Assembly (NCBI GenBank): GCA_017540175.1
Contig: JAFYBN010000109.1
Location: forward strand, 1 to 64,000
Length of the DNA: 64,000 bases
Reading direction: 5' to 3'
Origin: Clostridia bacterium
GTDB lineage: Bacteria; Bacillota; Clostridia; Oscillospirales; CAG-272
Numbering within the stretch: the first letter of the stretch is position 1; each line of letters begins with the position of its first letter. The notes below the pieces were generated by a model that saw nothing but the letters and a program-made list of their open reading frames with translations, made no database searches and was not told where the DNA came from. The position numbers and the translations under genes are program-made. Positions 25,182 to 34,146 of the stretch are shown piece after piece.

Positions 25182-25302
25182 AAAAAAGGTCCTTTTCCGC
25201 GTCCGCGCGAAAAAAGACCTTGAATACTTCCATTCAGTCAGTCTCTCCTCGGCAGGGTGGCGGATTCGCTTTTACTGTAACCTGCTGTCTTTGGTTCAAC
25301 AA
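25182..25302 (-). promoter_or_regulatory. Ribosomal protein L10 leader (autoregulatory RNA) with attenuator
   Basis: The leader between the promoter and rplJ carries the conserved elements of the Gram-positive L10 leader: AACCAAAGACAGCAGG (25281-25296) and CTGCCGAGGAG (25245-25255), the halves of the L10-binding kink-turn region. It is followed by an attenuator hairpin (25182-25221) in which AAGGTCTTTTTTCGCG pairs with CGCGGAAAAGGACCTT, then T residues. When L10(L12)4 is in excess it should bind and favour termination before rplJ. Confidence 0.85.
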
Positions 25303-25309
25303 CAAGAGA

Positions 25310-25338
25310 ATTATACCACATGAAAAAGTCGATGTCAA
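25310..25338 (-). promoter_or_regulatory. Consensus sigma-A promoter of rplJL
   Basis: Minus strand TTGACA, 17-bp spacer, TATAAT: both hexamers are perfect, as expected for a ribosomal protein operon. No rplK/rplA genes precede it. Confidence 0.9.
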
Positions 25339-25407
25339 GTGTTTTTGAAAAGTTTTTTGAAAAAATCGCGAATTTCGGGAACAGGAGACGATCTGCGGCT
25401 CGGGAGC

Positions 25408-26652
25408 TCATCCTTTTCCTTCTTTGATCTTCTCCCAATACGCCTTCGCGGTCTGTTCGGTCTTGTTCTCGCCGTACTCGTAAAAGATCATATCCCTGAG
25501 ATCGTCGGGCAGGTACTGCTGCGCGACCCAATGACCGGGATAGTCGTGCGGATATTTGTAGCCTTTGAACTTCGGGCTTCTGAGATGGAGCGGGATCTCC
25601 GTTCCCTTCCCCGCGTGGATCTCTGCTGCCGCGGCGTCGAACGCCTTGTAGGCGGAATTTGATTTCGGCGCGGTCGCGAGCATCACGGCGGCGTTGGCGA
25701 GCGGGATGCGCGCCTCCGGCAGCCCGAGCTCACGCGCCGAATCCACGCAGGCCTTGACGATCACGCTCGCCATGGGATATGCCGCGCCGATATCCTCGCT
25801 CGCGATCACCATGAGGCGGCGGCACGGCGAGATGAGATCCCCGCCCTCGAGCAGGCGTGCGAGATAAAAGACCGCCGCGGAAGGATCGGAGCCGCGGATC
25901 GACTTCTGGAGGCAGGAGAGAAGATCGTAATGCACGTCGCCGTCCCGGTCGAAATTGCCCTGGCTGACGGACGAGGTCAGGTCGTCGACGAGTTCTTCTC
26001 CGACCGCGAGTTTGCCGTTTTCATCCGTATCCGCCGCGCCGAGGGCGACTTCGAGCATGGTGAGCGAGCGGCGCACGTCCCCGGCTCCCGCGTCGGCCAG
26101 CAGCCGGAACGCACCGTCGGAGATCAGGGCGTCCGGGTATTCCCGCCCGGCTACCGCACGCAGTCTCGTTTCGATGTCCTCGGCTCTGACGTGCTTGAAT
26201 TCAAAGACGGAACAGCGGGAAAGGAGCGCGTCGTAGATGTAGTAATACGGATTCTCCGTCGTGGAGGCGATGAGCGTGATGCGGCCGTCCTCGAGGTATT
26301 CGAGCAGGGACTGCTGCTGCTTTTTGTTAAAGTACTGGATCTCATCGAGATAGAGAAGAACGCCTCCGACCCCGAGCATGGTTCCCGTGTCCTTCGCCAC
26401 GTCCCGGACATCCGAGAGGCTCGCGGTCGTCGCGTTGAGCTTATAAAGCGTTTTCCCGCATCGCTCGGCGATGATGGAAGCGGCGGTGGTCTTTCCGCAC
26501 CCGGGAGGGCCGAAGAAGATCATGGAGGGGATGACGCCGCGATCGACCATCTTCCGGAGGATGCCGTTCTGACCGAACAGATGACTTTGCCCGACGATTT
26601 CGGAAAAATCGCGCGGGCGCGCACGGTCGGCGAGGGGGGTGTTTTTTATCAT
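25408..26652 (-). CDS. rarA: Replication-associated recombination protein A (AAA+ ATPase)
   Basis: This 414-residue clamp-loader-like AAA+ ATPase matches RarA/MgsA, which acts at stalled replication forks. Seen: LADRARPRDFSEIVGQSHL, Walker A FFGPPGCGKTT, Walker B LLYLDEIQYF, sensor 1 IASTTENPYYYI, and the C-terminal region with LMVIASEDIGAAYP and YKYPHDYPGHWVAQQYLP typical of the family. The start at 26652 is chosen for AGGAAAGG upstream and the family-like MIKNTPLADRARP. It is divergent from a small unknown gene 67 nt away. Confidence 0.95.
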   Translation of the reverse strand: MIKNTPLADRARPRDFSEIVGQSHLFGQNGILRKMVDRGVIPSMIFFGPPGCGKTTAASIIAERCGKTLYKLNATTASLSDVRDVAKDTGTMLGVGGVLLYLDEIQYFNKKQQQSLLEYLEDGRITLIASTTENPYYYIYDALLSRCSVFEFKHVRAEDIETRLRAVAGREYPDALISDGAFRLLADAGAGDVRRSLTMLEVALGAADTDENGKLAVGEELVDDLTSSVSQGNFDRDGDVHYDLLSCLQKSIRGSDPSAAVFYLARLLEGGDLISPCRRLMVIASEDIGAAYPMASVIVKACVDSARELGLPEARIPLANAAVMLATAPKSNSAYKAFDAAAAEIHAGKGTEIPLHLRSPKFKGYKYPHDYPGHWVAQQYLPDDLRDMIFYEYGENKTEQTAKAYWEKIKEGKG

Positions 26653-26719
26653 ATACAACGCCTTTCCTGCATGGATGCGCAGATTCGAAACATATAATAA
26701 CCGGCGAGGGGGTGATGGG

Positions 26720-27064
26720 ATGGTATGGCGCGAATTCCGCATCGAGCGGGAAGGCAGACGGAGCTTTCAGCTTGTGCTGCCCTGTTTTGATGATGAGGAT
26801 CAGCCGGAGACGGTCAGCCGCATGAACCGCTTCTATGAAACGGCGGCAAAGCATCTGTATGCCGCTGCGCTGGACGCTGTCAAAACGGACGCCCGGCGGG
26901 TCTGCTTCCGCTGCGAGCCGGAAATCATGGAGGAAGACGGCACGGTCGCGGTGACATTATGCGTGTCCCTCTCCGTCTCAGGCGAGCGGACGAAACGAAA
27001 ACGGATCACGCACCTTTGGCGGGACGGGGCGGCACTCGAGGCGCGCGCCGCGCCCGAGCGCTGA
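26720..27064 (+). CDS. Small hypothetical protein
   Basis: I do not recognise this 114-residue protein. The ATG at 26720 follows a GAGGGGGTG ribosome binding site. It begins MVWREFRIEREGRRSFQLVLPCF and has an Arg-rich C-terminus; the middle reads as a mixed alpha/beta fold (VCFRCEPEIMEEDGTVAVTLCVSLSV). No signal peptide or membrane segment is present. A DUF3298-like small domain is possible but unproven. It stands alone between rarA and a GH92 gene that has its own promoter. Confidence 0.6.
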   Translation: MVWREFRIEREGRRSFQLVLPCFDDEDQPETVSRMNRFYETAAKHLYAAALDAVKTDARRVCFRCEPEIMEEDGTVAVTLCVSLSVSGERTKRKRITHLWRDGAALEARAAPER

Positions 27065-27133
27065 TCCCACACCCTTGCTCCTACTTATTGTAGTGGAGCG
27101 CCGCGGTTTTGTCAAGAGTTTCGCCGAAAATGC

Positions 27134-27162
27134 TTGCCCTCGCGCAAAAAGCGTGGTATAAT
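27134..27162 (+). promoter_or_regulatory. Sigma-A promoter of the GH92 gene
   Basis: TTGCCC, 17-bp spacer, TATAAT. The start of transcription would fall about 20 nt before the ATG. Confidence 0.65.
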
Positions 27163-27188
27163 GAAAGAAAAACCACCCGGAGGGCAAA

Positions 27189-29147
27189 ATGAACAGGATT
27201 TCTCTCGTCAACATCCGTCAGGGCACAAAATCCCTGCCCCGGTTCTCCCAAGGAAACACCCTTCCCCTCGTACAGCGTCCGTTCGGCATGACCGCTTTCG
27301 CGCCCCAGACCGAGCGTAACGGAAGCTGGTACTATCATCCGGACTCCCACAGCATCGAGGGGATCCGTCTGACGCATCAGCCGAGTCCGTGGATCAGCGA
27401 CTACGGAACGGTCCTCTTCACCCCGCAGAACGACGTGATCGCGTCCAGCGGCAGCGGCGCTTGGGGCGGGCACCGTCCCGAGGACGACGTGATGACGCCC
27501 TCGATGCTGAAGATCCGTTTCCTGCGCCCGATGTGCGACTTTGAAATCACTCCGACCGAGCGGGGCGCTGTGGGACGCCTCCGTTTCCTGACCGACCGCC
27601 GCTCCTGCCTTTCCCTGCTCCCGGTCATGGGAAATTACTCCTATACGATCCTCCCCGAAAAGAACGAGATTATCGGGACGACCGACGGGCATTCCGGCGA
27701 CATTGCAACGGACTTCAAGATGTACTTTGTTTTGCGGTTCAAGCCCGGCGACGTGGATTTCGCGGCGACGAAGCTCAGTCCGACGAACGGCACGGACAAG
27801 GGGTATCTGCACGTCTTCCTCAACGCGGGGGAGGTCGAGTTCTCCGTCGGCACGTCGTATATTTCCGCTGAGTTCGCCGAGGGCGTGATCGAGAGGGAAA
27901 TCGGCGCCCGCTCCTTTGACGAGGTGCTTTCGGAAAACGACGCGATCTGGGAATCCCGTCTCGGGCGGATCGACGCGGAGTTCGACACCGAAAAGCTCAC
28001 CCGCACCTTCTACACCTGCCTGTGGCGCACCTTCCTCTTCCCGCACAAGTGCTACGAGCTGGACAACGCGGGAAAAGCGATCCACTACGCGCCCTACGAC
28101 GGCACGGTCCGCGAAGGCGTGCGCTACACGGACAACGGCTTCTGGGACACCTACCGCACGGTGTATCCCCTCTTCGCGAAGATCGCGCGGGAGGAGTTTG
28201 CCGAGATGCTCGATGGCTTTGTGAACGATTACCGCGAATGCGGCTGGCTGCCCCGCTGGATCTCCATCGGCGAAGTCGGCTGCATGCCCTCCACGCTGAT
28301 CGACGCCGTGATCGCGACCGCGGTGACGAACGGCATCGGCAAGAAGAGCACATGGGAGGACGCGCTCGAAGGAATGCTCAACCACGCGAACAACAACGGA
28401 CCCCTTCCGCGCTTCGGCCGCAACGGCGCGCAGTCGTATGTAAAATACGGCTATGTTCCGCGCAACGAGCACGGCGAGTCCGTCAACCTCACCCTTGACG
28501 CCGCGTACGGCGACTGGTGCATCGCGACGGTGGCAAAAGCGCTCGGCCAAAACGAGCTTGTGCCGGAATACGAGCGCCGCGCGAAAAACTATCAGAATCT
28601 CTTCGACGCGGAAACCGGCTTCATGCGCGGACGCGACACCGACGGAAACATGGCGGACGGATTTGATCCCGTGAAATGGGGCGGCGAATACACCGAGGCC
28701 TCCGCCTGGCAGTCCACCTTCGCCGTTCCGCACGACCTCGAAGGGCTTGCGGAGCTTTACGGCGGGGTTGACAAGCTGCTCGAAAAGCTCGACGCCCTCT
28801 TCGCGACGCCCCCAGTCTACCGCGTGCACGGCTACGGCGGAGAGATCCACGAGATGACCGAGATGGCGGCAGTCGATTACGGCCAGTTCGCGATCTCCAA
28901 CCAACCCTCGTTCCACCTGCCATTCATCTACTCCTATTTCGGATACCCCGAAAAGGCCGCGTATTGGGCGCGCAAGGCGGCACTCGGAAGCTTCTCGGAC
29001 GAAGCGGACGGCTTCCCCGGCGACGAGGACAACGGCACGACCGCAGCTTGGTTCATCTTCGTCTGTCTCGGCGAATACCCGCTCTGCCCCGGCAAGCCCG
29101 AAAACGTGAAATTCCCGGGTCTCGCGAAATCCTTCAAGATCAACTGA
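27189..29147 (+). CDS. Glycoside hydrolase family 92-like alpha-mannosidase
   Basis: The 652-residue protein carries the GH92 landmarks: GNTLPLVQRPFGM near the N-terminus, GIRLTHQPSPWISDYG, DNGFWDTYRTVYPL, GWLPRW, EYTEASAWQ and the catalytic-region GDEDNGTTAAWF near residue 615. GH92 enzymes are Ca-dependent exo-alpha-mannosidases acting on mannans or N-glycans. There is no signal peptide, and AGGG before the ATG supports this start, so the enzyme should be intracellular. The protein stops soon after the GDEDNG motif, shorter than the usual 700-1100 residues. It likely trims imported manno-oligosaccharides, although no transporter is adjacent. Confidence 0.85.
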   Translation: MNRISLVNIRQGTKSLPRFSQGNTLPLVQRPFGMTAFAPQTERNGSWYYHPDSHSIEGIRLTHQPSPWISDYGTVLFTPQNDVIASSGSGAWGGHRPEDDVMTPSMLKIRFLRPMCDFEITPTERGAVGRLRFLTDRRSCLSLLPVMGNYSYTILPEKNEIIGTTDGHSGDIATDFKMYFVLRFKPGDVDFAATKLSPTNGTDKGYLHVFLNAGEVEFSVGTSYISAEFAEGVIEREIGARSFDEVLSENDAIWESRLGRIDAEFDTEKLTRTFYTCLWRTFLFPHKCYELDNAGKAIHYAPYDGTVREGVRYTDNGFWDTYRTVYPLFAKIAREEFAEMLDGFVNDYRECGWLPRWISIGEVGCMPSTLIDAVIATAVTNGIGKKSTWEDALEGMLNHANNNGPLPRFGRNGAQSYVKYGYVPRNEHGESVNLTLDAAYGDWCIATVAKALGQNELVPEYERRAKNYQNLFDAETGFMRGRDTDGNMADGFDPVKWGGEYTEASAWQSTFAVPHDLEGLAELYGGVDKLLEKLDALFATPPVYRVHGYGGEIHEMTEMAAVDYGQFAISNQPSFHLPFIYSYFGYPEKAAYWARKAALGSFSDEADGFPGDEDNGTTAAWFIFVCLGEYPLCPGKPENVKFPGLAKSFKIN

Positions 29148-29168
29148 ACCGCAGGAATGACTTCTTCC

Positions 29169-29199
29169 CCCTCCCGTTCGCCTCAACGGGAGGGTTTTT
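29169..29199 (+). terminator. Terminator of the GH92 gene
   Basis: Perfect 10-bp stem CCCTCCCGTT/AACGGGAGGG with a 6-nt loop, followed by TTTTT. Confidence 0.9.
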
Positions 29200-29254
29200 C
29201 ATCGGAAAACACGTTTTTCTTTCCGTTTCTTTCCGAAATCTTTCTGAAAAAGGG

Positions 29255-29282
29255 TGCTTTTCCGCCGAAAATGTGCTATAAT
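29255..29282 (+). promoter_or_regulatory. Extended -10 promoter of the LtaS-like gene
   Basis: TGCTATAAT (extended -10, hexamer 29277-29282) with only a weak -35 (TGCTTT, 29255-29260, 16-bp spacer). Confidence 0.55.
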
Positions 29283-29329
29283 ATCATGTTGATCCATCAG
29301 ACGTCCAATTCCATTCCCGGAAGGTACCT

Positions 29330-31198
29330 ATGACGACAAACGACCGCCGCTCGCTCGGCCTCGGCGACGTCGGGCATCTGCTCCTCGTCGTGCTGCTGTT
29401 ATTTTTCAAATCCCGTGCGCTCTACCGGCACATCGGGCTCACCGGTTACGAGAACCGGTTCGCGCTTCTGACCTGTGCCGTTCTGCTGCTCGCGTTTTTT
29501 CTTGTGCTCCCGCTCTCGAAAAAAGCAGCACGGATCGTTCTGCACACACTCTATATCTTCATCTGCGTCGTGATGGCGCTCGACGCCGTGTATTTTTCCT
29601 ACGCCAAAAAGCTCACATCCGCGGCGCAGCTCGGCGTCGCCGGTCAGGTTGCCAACGTGTCGGACACCGTGCAGACCCTCATCCGCCCGTGGCATTATTT
29701 CCTAATCCTCGACATACCGCTCTGGCTGATCTGGGCGCTCCATCGCCAGACTCTCTTCAACGCGATCTCCCGCTCCCGCTTCGCTGAGTTCTTCGATAAG
29801 CTCCGCTCCCTCCGAATCAAGCCCCTTGCCGGCTCGCTGTCCGGCGTCGGCGCGTGCGCTTTGCTCGTCATCGGCGTGTTTCTCACCCCGGGCTTCCGTC
29901 CGGAATACGCGGAGAATGAAATTTATCTCTATCACGGCGCGGATCTCGTAAAGACCCTGCTCGCCGACGAAAGCAGTCGACCGGTCGACAAAAGCCTCTA
30001 TACCTCTCCGGACTGGTCCTCGAGCGAATACTACGGGCTGGCGGCGGGGAGGAACGTCATCATCATTCAGGTGGAGGCGCTGCAGAATTTCGTCATCGGC
30101 CGCTCTTACGAAGGTCAGGAGCTCACACCGAACCTCAACCGCATGATCGACAAGGACACCCTTTATTTCGATCATTACTATTATCAAATCGGCGGAGCGA
30201 ATACCGCGGACGCGGAATTCGCCGTCAACAATTCCCTCTTCGGATCGGAGGCGGAGGGCGCTTACGTGAAGTACCCGAACCTGCGCTATTATTCGCTGCC
30301 GATGCTTCTCAAGGATCACGGCTACACAACCGCAGAGGTCTTCCACGGGTATTACGGCGATTTCTGGAACCGGGAAACCGTTTATCCCGGTCAGGGCTTC
30401 GACGATTTTCACTCGCTCGAGGATTTTGAGCAGATCGATCCGTTCCCGATGGGGATTTCGGACCGCGAGATGTTCCGCCAGACCACTGAATACCTGAAAA
30501 CAAAGGCGGAGCCCTTCTACGCCTTCTGTATCACGCTGTCCTCCCACGCGCCCTACGCGATCCCCGATAAGGACCGGGAGATCACCCTCAGGCCCGAGGA
30601 TGAGGCGACGCTGTTCGGGCTTTACCTGCAGGCGGCGAATTACGAGGACCGCGTGATCGGCGAGTTCATGGAGGAGCTCAAGGCTGCGGGGCTTTACGAC
30701 AATTCGATCATACTGATTTACGGCGACCATTACGCTCTTACGAATACCGACACCGCGATCCAGCACAGCGTGGGCGGTCTGCTCGGACGGGACTACACGA
30801 TCTTCGACGTGTTCAACGTGCCGTTTCTGATCCACATTCCGGGCTCGGGGCGGACGGAGACCTTCTCCCTCGCCTCCGGGCATATCGACGCTGAACCGAC
30901 GCTGCTCTGCCTGCTCGGCATCACAAATGACAAAAGCGTCATGTTCGGTCAGAATCTTCTGGAAGCGGATGCGGGGTTCGTATGCGAGCAGACACACGTT
31001 TCCATCGGATCCTTCATCAACGACGAGGTCTTTTTCCAGAAGCCGCACAACAACATCCGCTCGTTCTGCGCCGTCTATGAGAAAGACACGATGGCAAGGC
31101 TCGACCCGGATGATTACGAAGATCTAGTAGAGCTCGCGTCCTCGCGCATCACAGACTGTGCCGCGCTGCTCGCGCGGGACGACCTGCTCCTCGACTGA
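29330..31198 (+). CDS. LTA synthase family protein (glycerol-phosphate transferase, sulfatase fold)
   Basis: The 622-residue protein has five N-terminal membrane helices (to about residue 190) and an extracellular sulfatase-like domain, the same layout and size as LtaS, which polymerises glycerol-phosphate from phosphatidylglycerol into lipoteichoic acid. Visible catalytic elements: IIIQVEALQNF (metal Glu), GGANTADAEFAVNNSLFG with the nucleophilic Thr, FHGYYGDFWNR (substrate Trp/Arg), and ILIYGDHYAL (metal Asp/His). Monocistronic by position: a terminator precedes it and another follows. Whether it makes LTA or a related polymer cannot be told. Confidence 0.88.
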   Translation: MTTNDRRSLGLGDVGHLLLVVLLLFFKSRALYRHIGLTGYENRFALLTCAVLLLAFFLVLPLSKKAARIVLHTLYIFICVVMALDAVYFSYAKKLTSAAQLGVAGQVANVSDTVQTLIRPWHYFLILDIPLWLIWALHRQTLFNAISRSRFAEFFDKLRSLRIKPLAGSLSGVGACALLVIGVFLTPGFRPEYAENEIYLYHGADLVKTLLADESSRPVDKSLYTSPDWSSSEYYGLAAGRNVIIIQVEALQNFVIGRSYEGQELTPNLNRMIDKDTLYFDHYYYQIGGANTADAEFAVNNSLFGSEAEGAYVKYPNLRYYSLPMLLKDHGYTTAEVFHGYYGDFWNRETVYPGQGFDDFHSLEDFEQIDPFPMGISDREMFRQTTEYLKTKAEPFYAFCITLSSHAPYAIPDKDREITLRPEDEATLFGLYLQAANYEDRVIGEFMEELKAAGLYDNSIILIYGDHYALTNTDTAIQHSVGGLLGRDYTIFDVFNVPFLIHIPGSGRTETFSLASGHIDAEPTLLCLLGITNDKSVMFGQNLLEADAGFVCEQTHVSIGSFINDEVFFQKPHNNIRSFCAVYEKDTMARLDPDDYEDLVELASSRITDCAALLARDDLLLD

Positions 31199-31221
31199 GA
31201 CGCCGAAACGAATATCATCTT

Positions 31222-31259
31222 AAAACAAAACAGCCGCGCCTGCGGCTGCTTTTGTTTTC
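31222..31259. terminator. Bidirectional terminator between LtaS-like and inositol phosphatase genes
   Basis: CAGCCGC-gcct-GCGGCTG is flanked by AAAACAAAA on the left and CTTTTGTTTT on the right, so it can stop transcripts of the two convergent genes. Confidence 0.85.
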
Positions 31260-31268
31260 GAATGAAGT

Positions 31269-32057
31269 TCAGAGGATACCCGCCTCGAAAAGCTCCCGGT
31301 ACGCACGCGGGTTCCCCGCGAAGATCGAACAGGGCTTGTCCAGCGTGATCGGCGAACCGTCGGTCTGCGTGATGACGCCGCCCGCCTCCGTGACAAGAAG
31401 CGAGCCCGCCGCGTAATCCCACGGGGACAAGCGGTATTCGAAGAAAACATCGAGAATGCCGCGCGCCGTCATCAAAAGATCGAGCGCGGCGGAGCCGCCC
31501 CGTCGCACGTCCCGGGCCCTGCGGTAGAGCCGGTAGACCGCGCGGAAGCTCTTCTCTCCGAGCTCATCCTTATAATAGGGACATGTACCGAATCCGGCGA
31601 GGGCGTCGGCAAGTCCGCGATCGGAAACGTGAACGGGCGTCTCACCTCCGTCCGCGTCCTGAAGGAAGGTCCCGTGTCCGCGCTCTGCATGGCACAGCAC
31701 GCCGGTATAAGGATCGTAAACCGCGCCGTAAGTCATGACGCCGCAGTCCGACACGCCGACGGAGACGGCGCTCATGCCGAACCCGTGGATGAAATTCGTC
31801 GTTCCGTCGATCGGGTCCACGATCAGACAGCGGCGCGTTCGGATCAGCTCCGTATGGTTTTCCTCCTCCTCTTCCCCGAGCAGGACGGCGGAGGGCAGAA
31901 GCTCTCCGAGCTCGTGAAAGAGGTATTTCTCGACTTCAACGTCATAAGAGGTAACAAAATTCGCCTCTCCTTTCGCGCGCATCTCGTTCTCGACGCCGCG
32001 CGCGGCGAGCATGATCTTCCCCGCTTCGCGCATGATTTCCGGAATCTTTTCAAACAT
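31269..32057 (-). CDS. Inositol monophosphatase family protein
   Basis: This 262-residue protein has the metal-binding signatures of the IMPase/SuhB family: LLGEEEEE (first metal Glu), VDPIDGTTNFIHG (motif A) and SPWDYAAGSLLVTEAGG (motif B). Members hydrolyse inositol phosphates, and some act on other sugar phosphates, fructose-1,6-bisphosphate or PAP. GGAG precedes the ATG. The cell also has a full inositol operon in this window, so a true inositol-phosphate role is plausible, but the gene is separate from that operon. Confidence 0.9.
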   Translation of the reverse strand: MFEKIPEIMREAGKIMLAARGVENEMRAKGEANFVTSYDVEVEKYLFHELGELLPSAVLLGEEEEENHTELIRTRRCLIVDPIDGTTNFIHGFGMSAVSVGVSDCGVMTYGAVYDPYTGVLCHAERGHGTFLQDADGGETPVHVSDRGLADALAGFGTCPYYKDELGEKSFRAVYRLYRRARDVRRGGSAALDLLMTARGILDVFFEYRLSPWDYAAGSLLVTEAGGVITQTDGSPITLDKPCSIFAGNPRAYRELFEAGIL

Positions 32058-32083
32058 GGTCTTTCTCCGTTCGGGAAAATGAT

Positions 32084-32115
32084 AAAACTCCCCTCGTCAG
32101 ACAAGGAGAGTTTTT
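32084..32115 (-). terminator. Terminator of rpmB
   Basis: Minus strand ACTCTCCT/AGGGGAGT (one G-U pair) with a 9-nt loop and flanking A/T runs on both sides, starting about 25 nt after the rpmB stop. Confidence 0.75.
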
Positions 32116-32141
32116 CGTATCATCAAATCAGTCATGTAAGC

Positions 32142-32327
32142 TTACGCGCGCTCAACCTTGCCGGAACGCAGGCAGCGGGAGCAGACGCACACGGTCGTAT
32201 GCGTGCCGTTGACAACAGCCTTGACTTTTCTGATATTCGGCTTCCAGGTTCTGTTGGTCTTGCGGTTGGAGTGGGAAACGTTGTGGCCGAACGTCACGCC
32301 CTTGCCGCAGATACTGCACTTTGCCAT
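32142..32327 (-). CDS. rpmB: 50S ribosomal protein L28
   Basis: The 61-residue protein starts MAKCSICGKGVTFGHNVSHSN and ends with CVCSRCLRSGKVERA. The two CxxC pairs mark a zinc-binding L28 of the C+ type. The ATG at 32327 is chosen because GGAGGTG lies just before; the longer frame would extend into the leader. Monocistronic, with its own promoter and terminator. Confidence 0.96.
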   Translation of the reverse strand: MAKCSICGKGVTFGHNVSHSNRKTNRTWKPNIRKVKAVVNGTHTTVCVCSRCLRSGKVERA

Positions 32328-32374
32328 TTTCAATACACCTCCATCCATGGATACTGAACAAATCAACATTTGGT

Positions 32375-32403
32375 ATTATAACACACTTTTTTTCAAAAAT
32401 CAA
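32375..32403 (-). promoter_or_regulatory. Sigma-A promoter of rpmB
   Basis: Minus strand TTGATT, 17-bp spacer, TATAAT, about 40 nt before the start codon. Confidence 0.75.
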
Positions 32404-32477
32404 GAGGGTAAACGATTTTTTCTGACCAAAACAAGAAATAATTTTTCCAGTTTTTTGGAGAAAGCGCCGTTTTTCGC

Positions 32478-33644
32478 TTATGAAAGCTTCGAAATGAATT
32501 TCTCGATCCGGTCAAGGGCCTTCGCGATGTGCTCGACCGAATAGGCGTAGGAGATGCGTGCAAAGCCCTCCCCGCACTCGCCGAACGCCGTTCCGGGAAC
32601 GATCACGACCCCGCCTTCGTAAAGAAGCTTCTGGCAGAAGGCCTCGGACGGCATGCCGAATTTCGAGATGTTCGGCCACGCGTAAAACGCGCCTTCCGGC
32701 TGGAAGCATTCGATCCCCATGCCCCTAAGTCCGCCCACGAGATAGCGGCGGCGGCGGTTGTATTCCGCGCGCATCATTTCGATATCTGCGTCGCCGTTCT
32801 TCATCGCCTCCACCGCCGCGAACTGGGACGCCGTCGGAGCGCACATGATGGCGTACTGGTGGATCTTCAGCATCTGCTTCGTCACTTCCGCCGGAGCAAG
32901 GGTGTAGCCCAGCCGCCAGCCGGTCATGGCGTAGCTCTTTGAGAATCCGCTCGCGACGACGGTCCTCTCCCGCATGCCGGGGAGGGACGCGATGGACACA
33001 TGGTCACGTCCGTAGGTCAACTCCGCGTAGATCTCATCCGACAGCACCATGACATCCGTACCGCGCAGGACCTCGGCGATGCCCTCGAGCTCCTCGCCGG
33101 TGAGGATCGCGCCCGTGGGATTGTTCGGATAAGGCAGCACAAGCAGCTTGGTTTTCGGCGTCAAAGCGGCTTTCAGAGCCGCGGGCGTAAGCTTGAAGCA
33201 GTCCTCTTCCTTCGTCTCGAGGACGATAGGCACGCCGCCAGCGAGGGACGCGATCGGTCCGTAGCAGACAAATGACGGCTGGGGTACGATGACCTCGTCG
33301 CCCGGATTGACGAGCGCGCGCATGGCAAGGTCGATCGCCTCGCTGCCGCCCACCGTCACGATGATCTCGGACGCGGGATCGTACGAAAGATCGAAGCGGC
33401 GCTTCATATAGGAGGATATCTCCGCGCGCAGCTCCGGCGTACCGCTGTTTGAGGTATAATAGGTATTGCCCCGCTCAAGGGATTCTATGGCGGAGACGCG
33501 GATGTGCCACGGTGTGACGAAGTCCGGTTGTCCGACCGTCAGGGCGATCACATCGTTCATGCTGCCGATCAGGTCAAAGAATTTTCGAATCCCCGAGGGT
33601 TTGATTTCCTGCGCCGTGCGGGACAGGATCTTCTCGTAATCCAT
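32478..33644 (-). CDS. Class I/II pyridoxal-phosphate aminotransferase
   Basis: The 388-residue protein has the fold-type I pattern: YTSNSGTPELRAEIS, VTVGGSEAIDLAMRAL, LPYPNNPTGAILT (the conserved Asn region), VLSDEIYAELTYG, and the PLP lysine in GFSKSYAMTGWRLGY, then a late Arg in EGFARISYA. This is the aspartate/aromatic/alanine-type subgroup; the exact amino acid is not clear. Its ATG overlaps the stop of the Lrp-type regulator by one base (TGATG), so it is the last gene of a coupled operon and probably controlled by that regulator. Confidence 0.92.
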   Translation of the reverse strand: MDYEKILSRTAQEIKPSGIRKFFDLIGSMNDVIALTVGQPDFVTPWHIRVSAIESLERGNTYYTSNSGTPELRAEISSYMKRRFDLSYDPASEIIVTVGGSEAIDLAMRALVNPGDEVIVPQPSFVCYGPIASLAGGVPIVLETKEEDCFKLTPAALKAALTPKTKLLVLPYPNNPTGAILTGEELEGIAEVLRGTDVMVLSDEIYAELTYGRDHVSIASLPGMRERTVVASGFSKSYAMTGWRLGYTLAPAEVTKQMLKIHQYAIMCAPTASQFAAVEAMKNGDADIEMMRAEYNRRRRYLVGGLRGMGIECFQPEGAFYAWPNISKFGMPSEAFCQKLLYEGGVVIVPGTAFGECGEGFARISYAYSVEHIAKALDRIEKFISKLS

Positions 33645-34120
33645 CAGAATTCGTTTCCTCTCTCGTCGACCGGGGCGGCGCCGTAGACGACGTTGTTGTC
33701 CTTGTATTTGCGGAGCACGAAATGAGTTGCGGTCGACACCACGTCCTCGAGCGTCGCGAGCTTCTGCGCCACAAAATAGGCAACCTCGCGCATGGTGCGC
33801 CCCTTGATGAAGACGGCGAGATCAAAACCGCCGGACATGAGATAGAGCGTTTCCACCTCGGGATAATTATAGATTTTCTGCGCGATGTGATCGTATCCGC
33901 GGCCGCGCTGGGGGGTGATCTTGATTTCGATCATGGCGGTGACGTATTCGCGGTCGGTCTTGTCCCAGTCGATCATGGTGTGGTATCCGACAATGACGCC
34001 ATCCCGTTCGTATTCGTCGATCATCGTCCGGATATCGCCGACTTCCTTGTCGAGCATCATCGCGAGCGCCTCGGGGGTAAGCCGGGCGTCGTTCTCAAGC
34101 AGCTTTAAGAGTTCGTTCAT
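33644..34120 (-). CDS. Lrp/AsnC family transcriptional regulator
   Basis: This 158-residue protein has an N-terminal winged HTH (LLKLLENDARLTPEALAMMLDKEVGDI), then a hinge GVIVGYHTMID and the RAM ligand-binding domain (VTAMIEIKITPQRGRGYDHIAQ, LYLMSGGFDLAVFIKG). Lrp proteins sense amino acids and form dimer-based octamers. Its placement between a MutS-like ATPase (26 nt upstream) and an aminotransferase (1-nt overlap) suggests local control of the aminotransferase by its amino-acid substrate or product. AGGAAG precedes the ATG. Confidence 0.92.
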   Translation of the reverse strand: MNELLKLLENDARLTPEALAMMLDKEVGDIRTMIDEYERDGVIVGYHTMIDWDKTDREYVTAMIEIKITPQRGRGYDHIAQKIYNYPEVETLYLMSGGFDLAVFIKGRTMREVAYFVAQKLATLEDVVSTATHFVLRKYKDNNVVYGAAPVDERGNEF

Positions 34121-34146
34121 ATCTTCCTCCGAATGGGCTGATGAAT

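Noticed and set aside
27081..29186. 701-codon minus-strand open frame opposite GH92
   Set aside because: GC-rich shadow of the GH92 gene without ribosome binding site or known domains.
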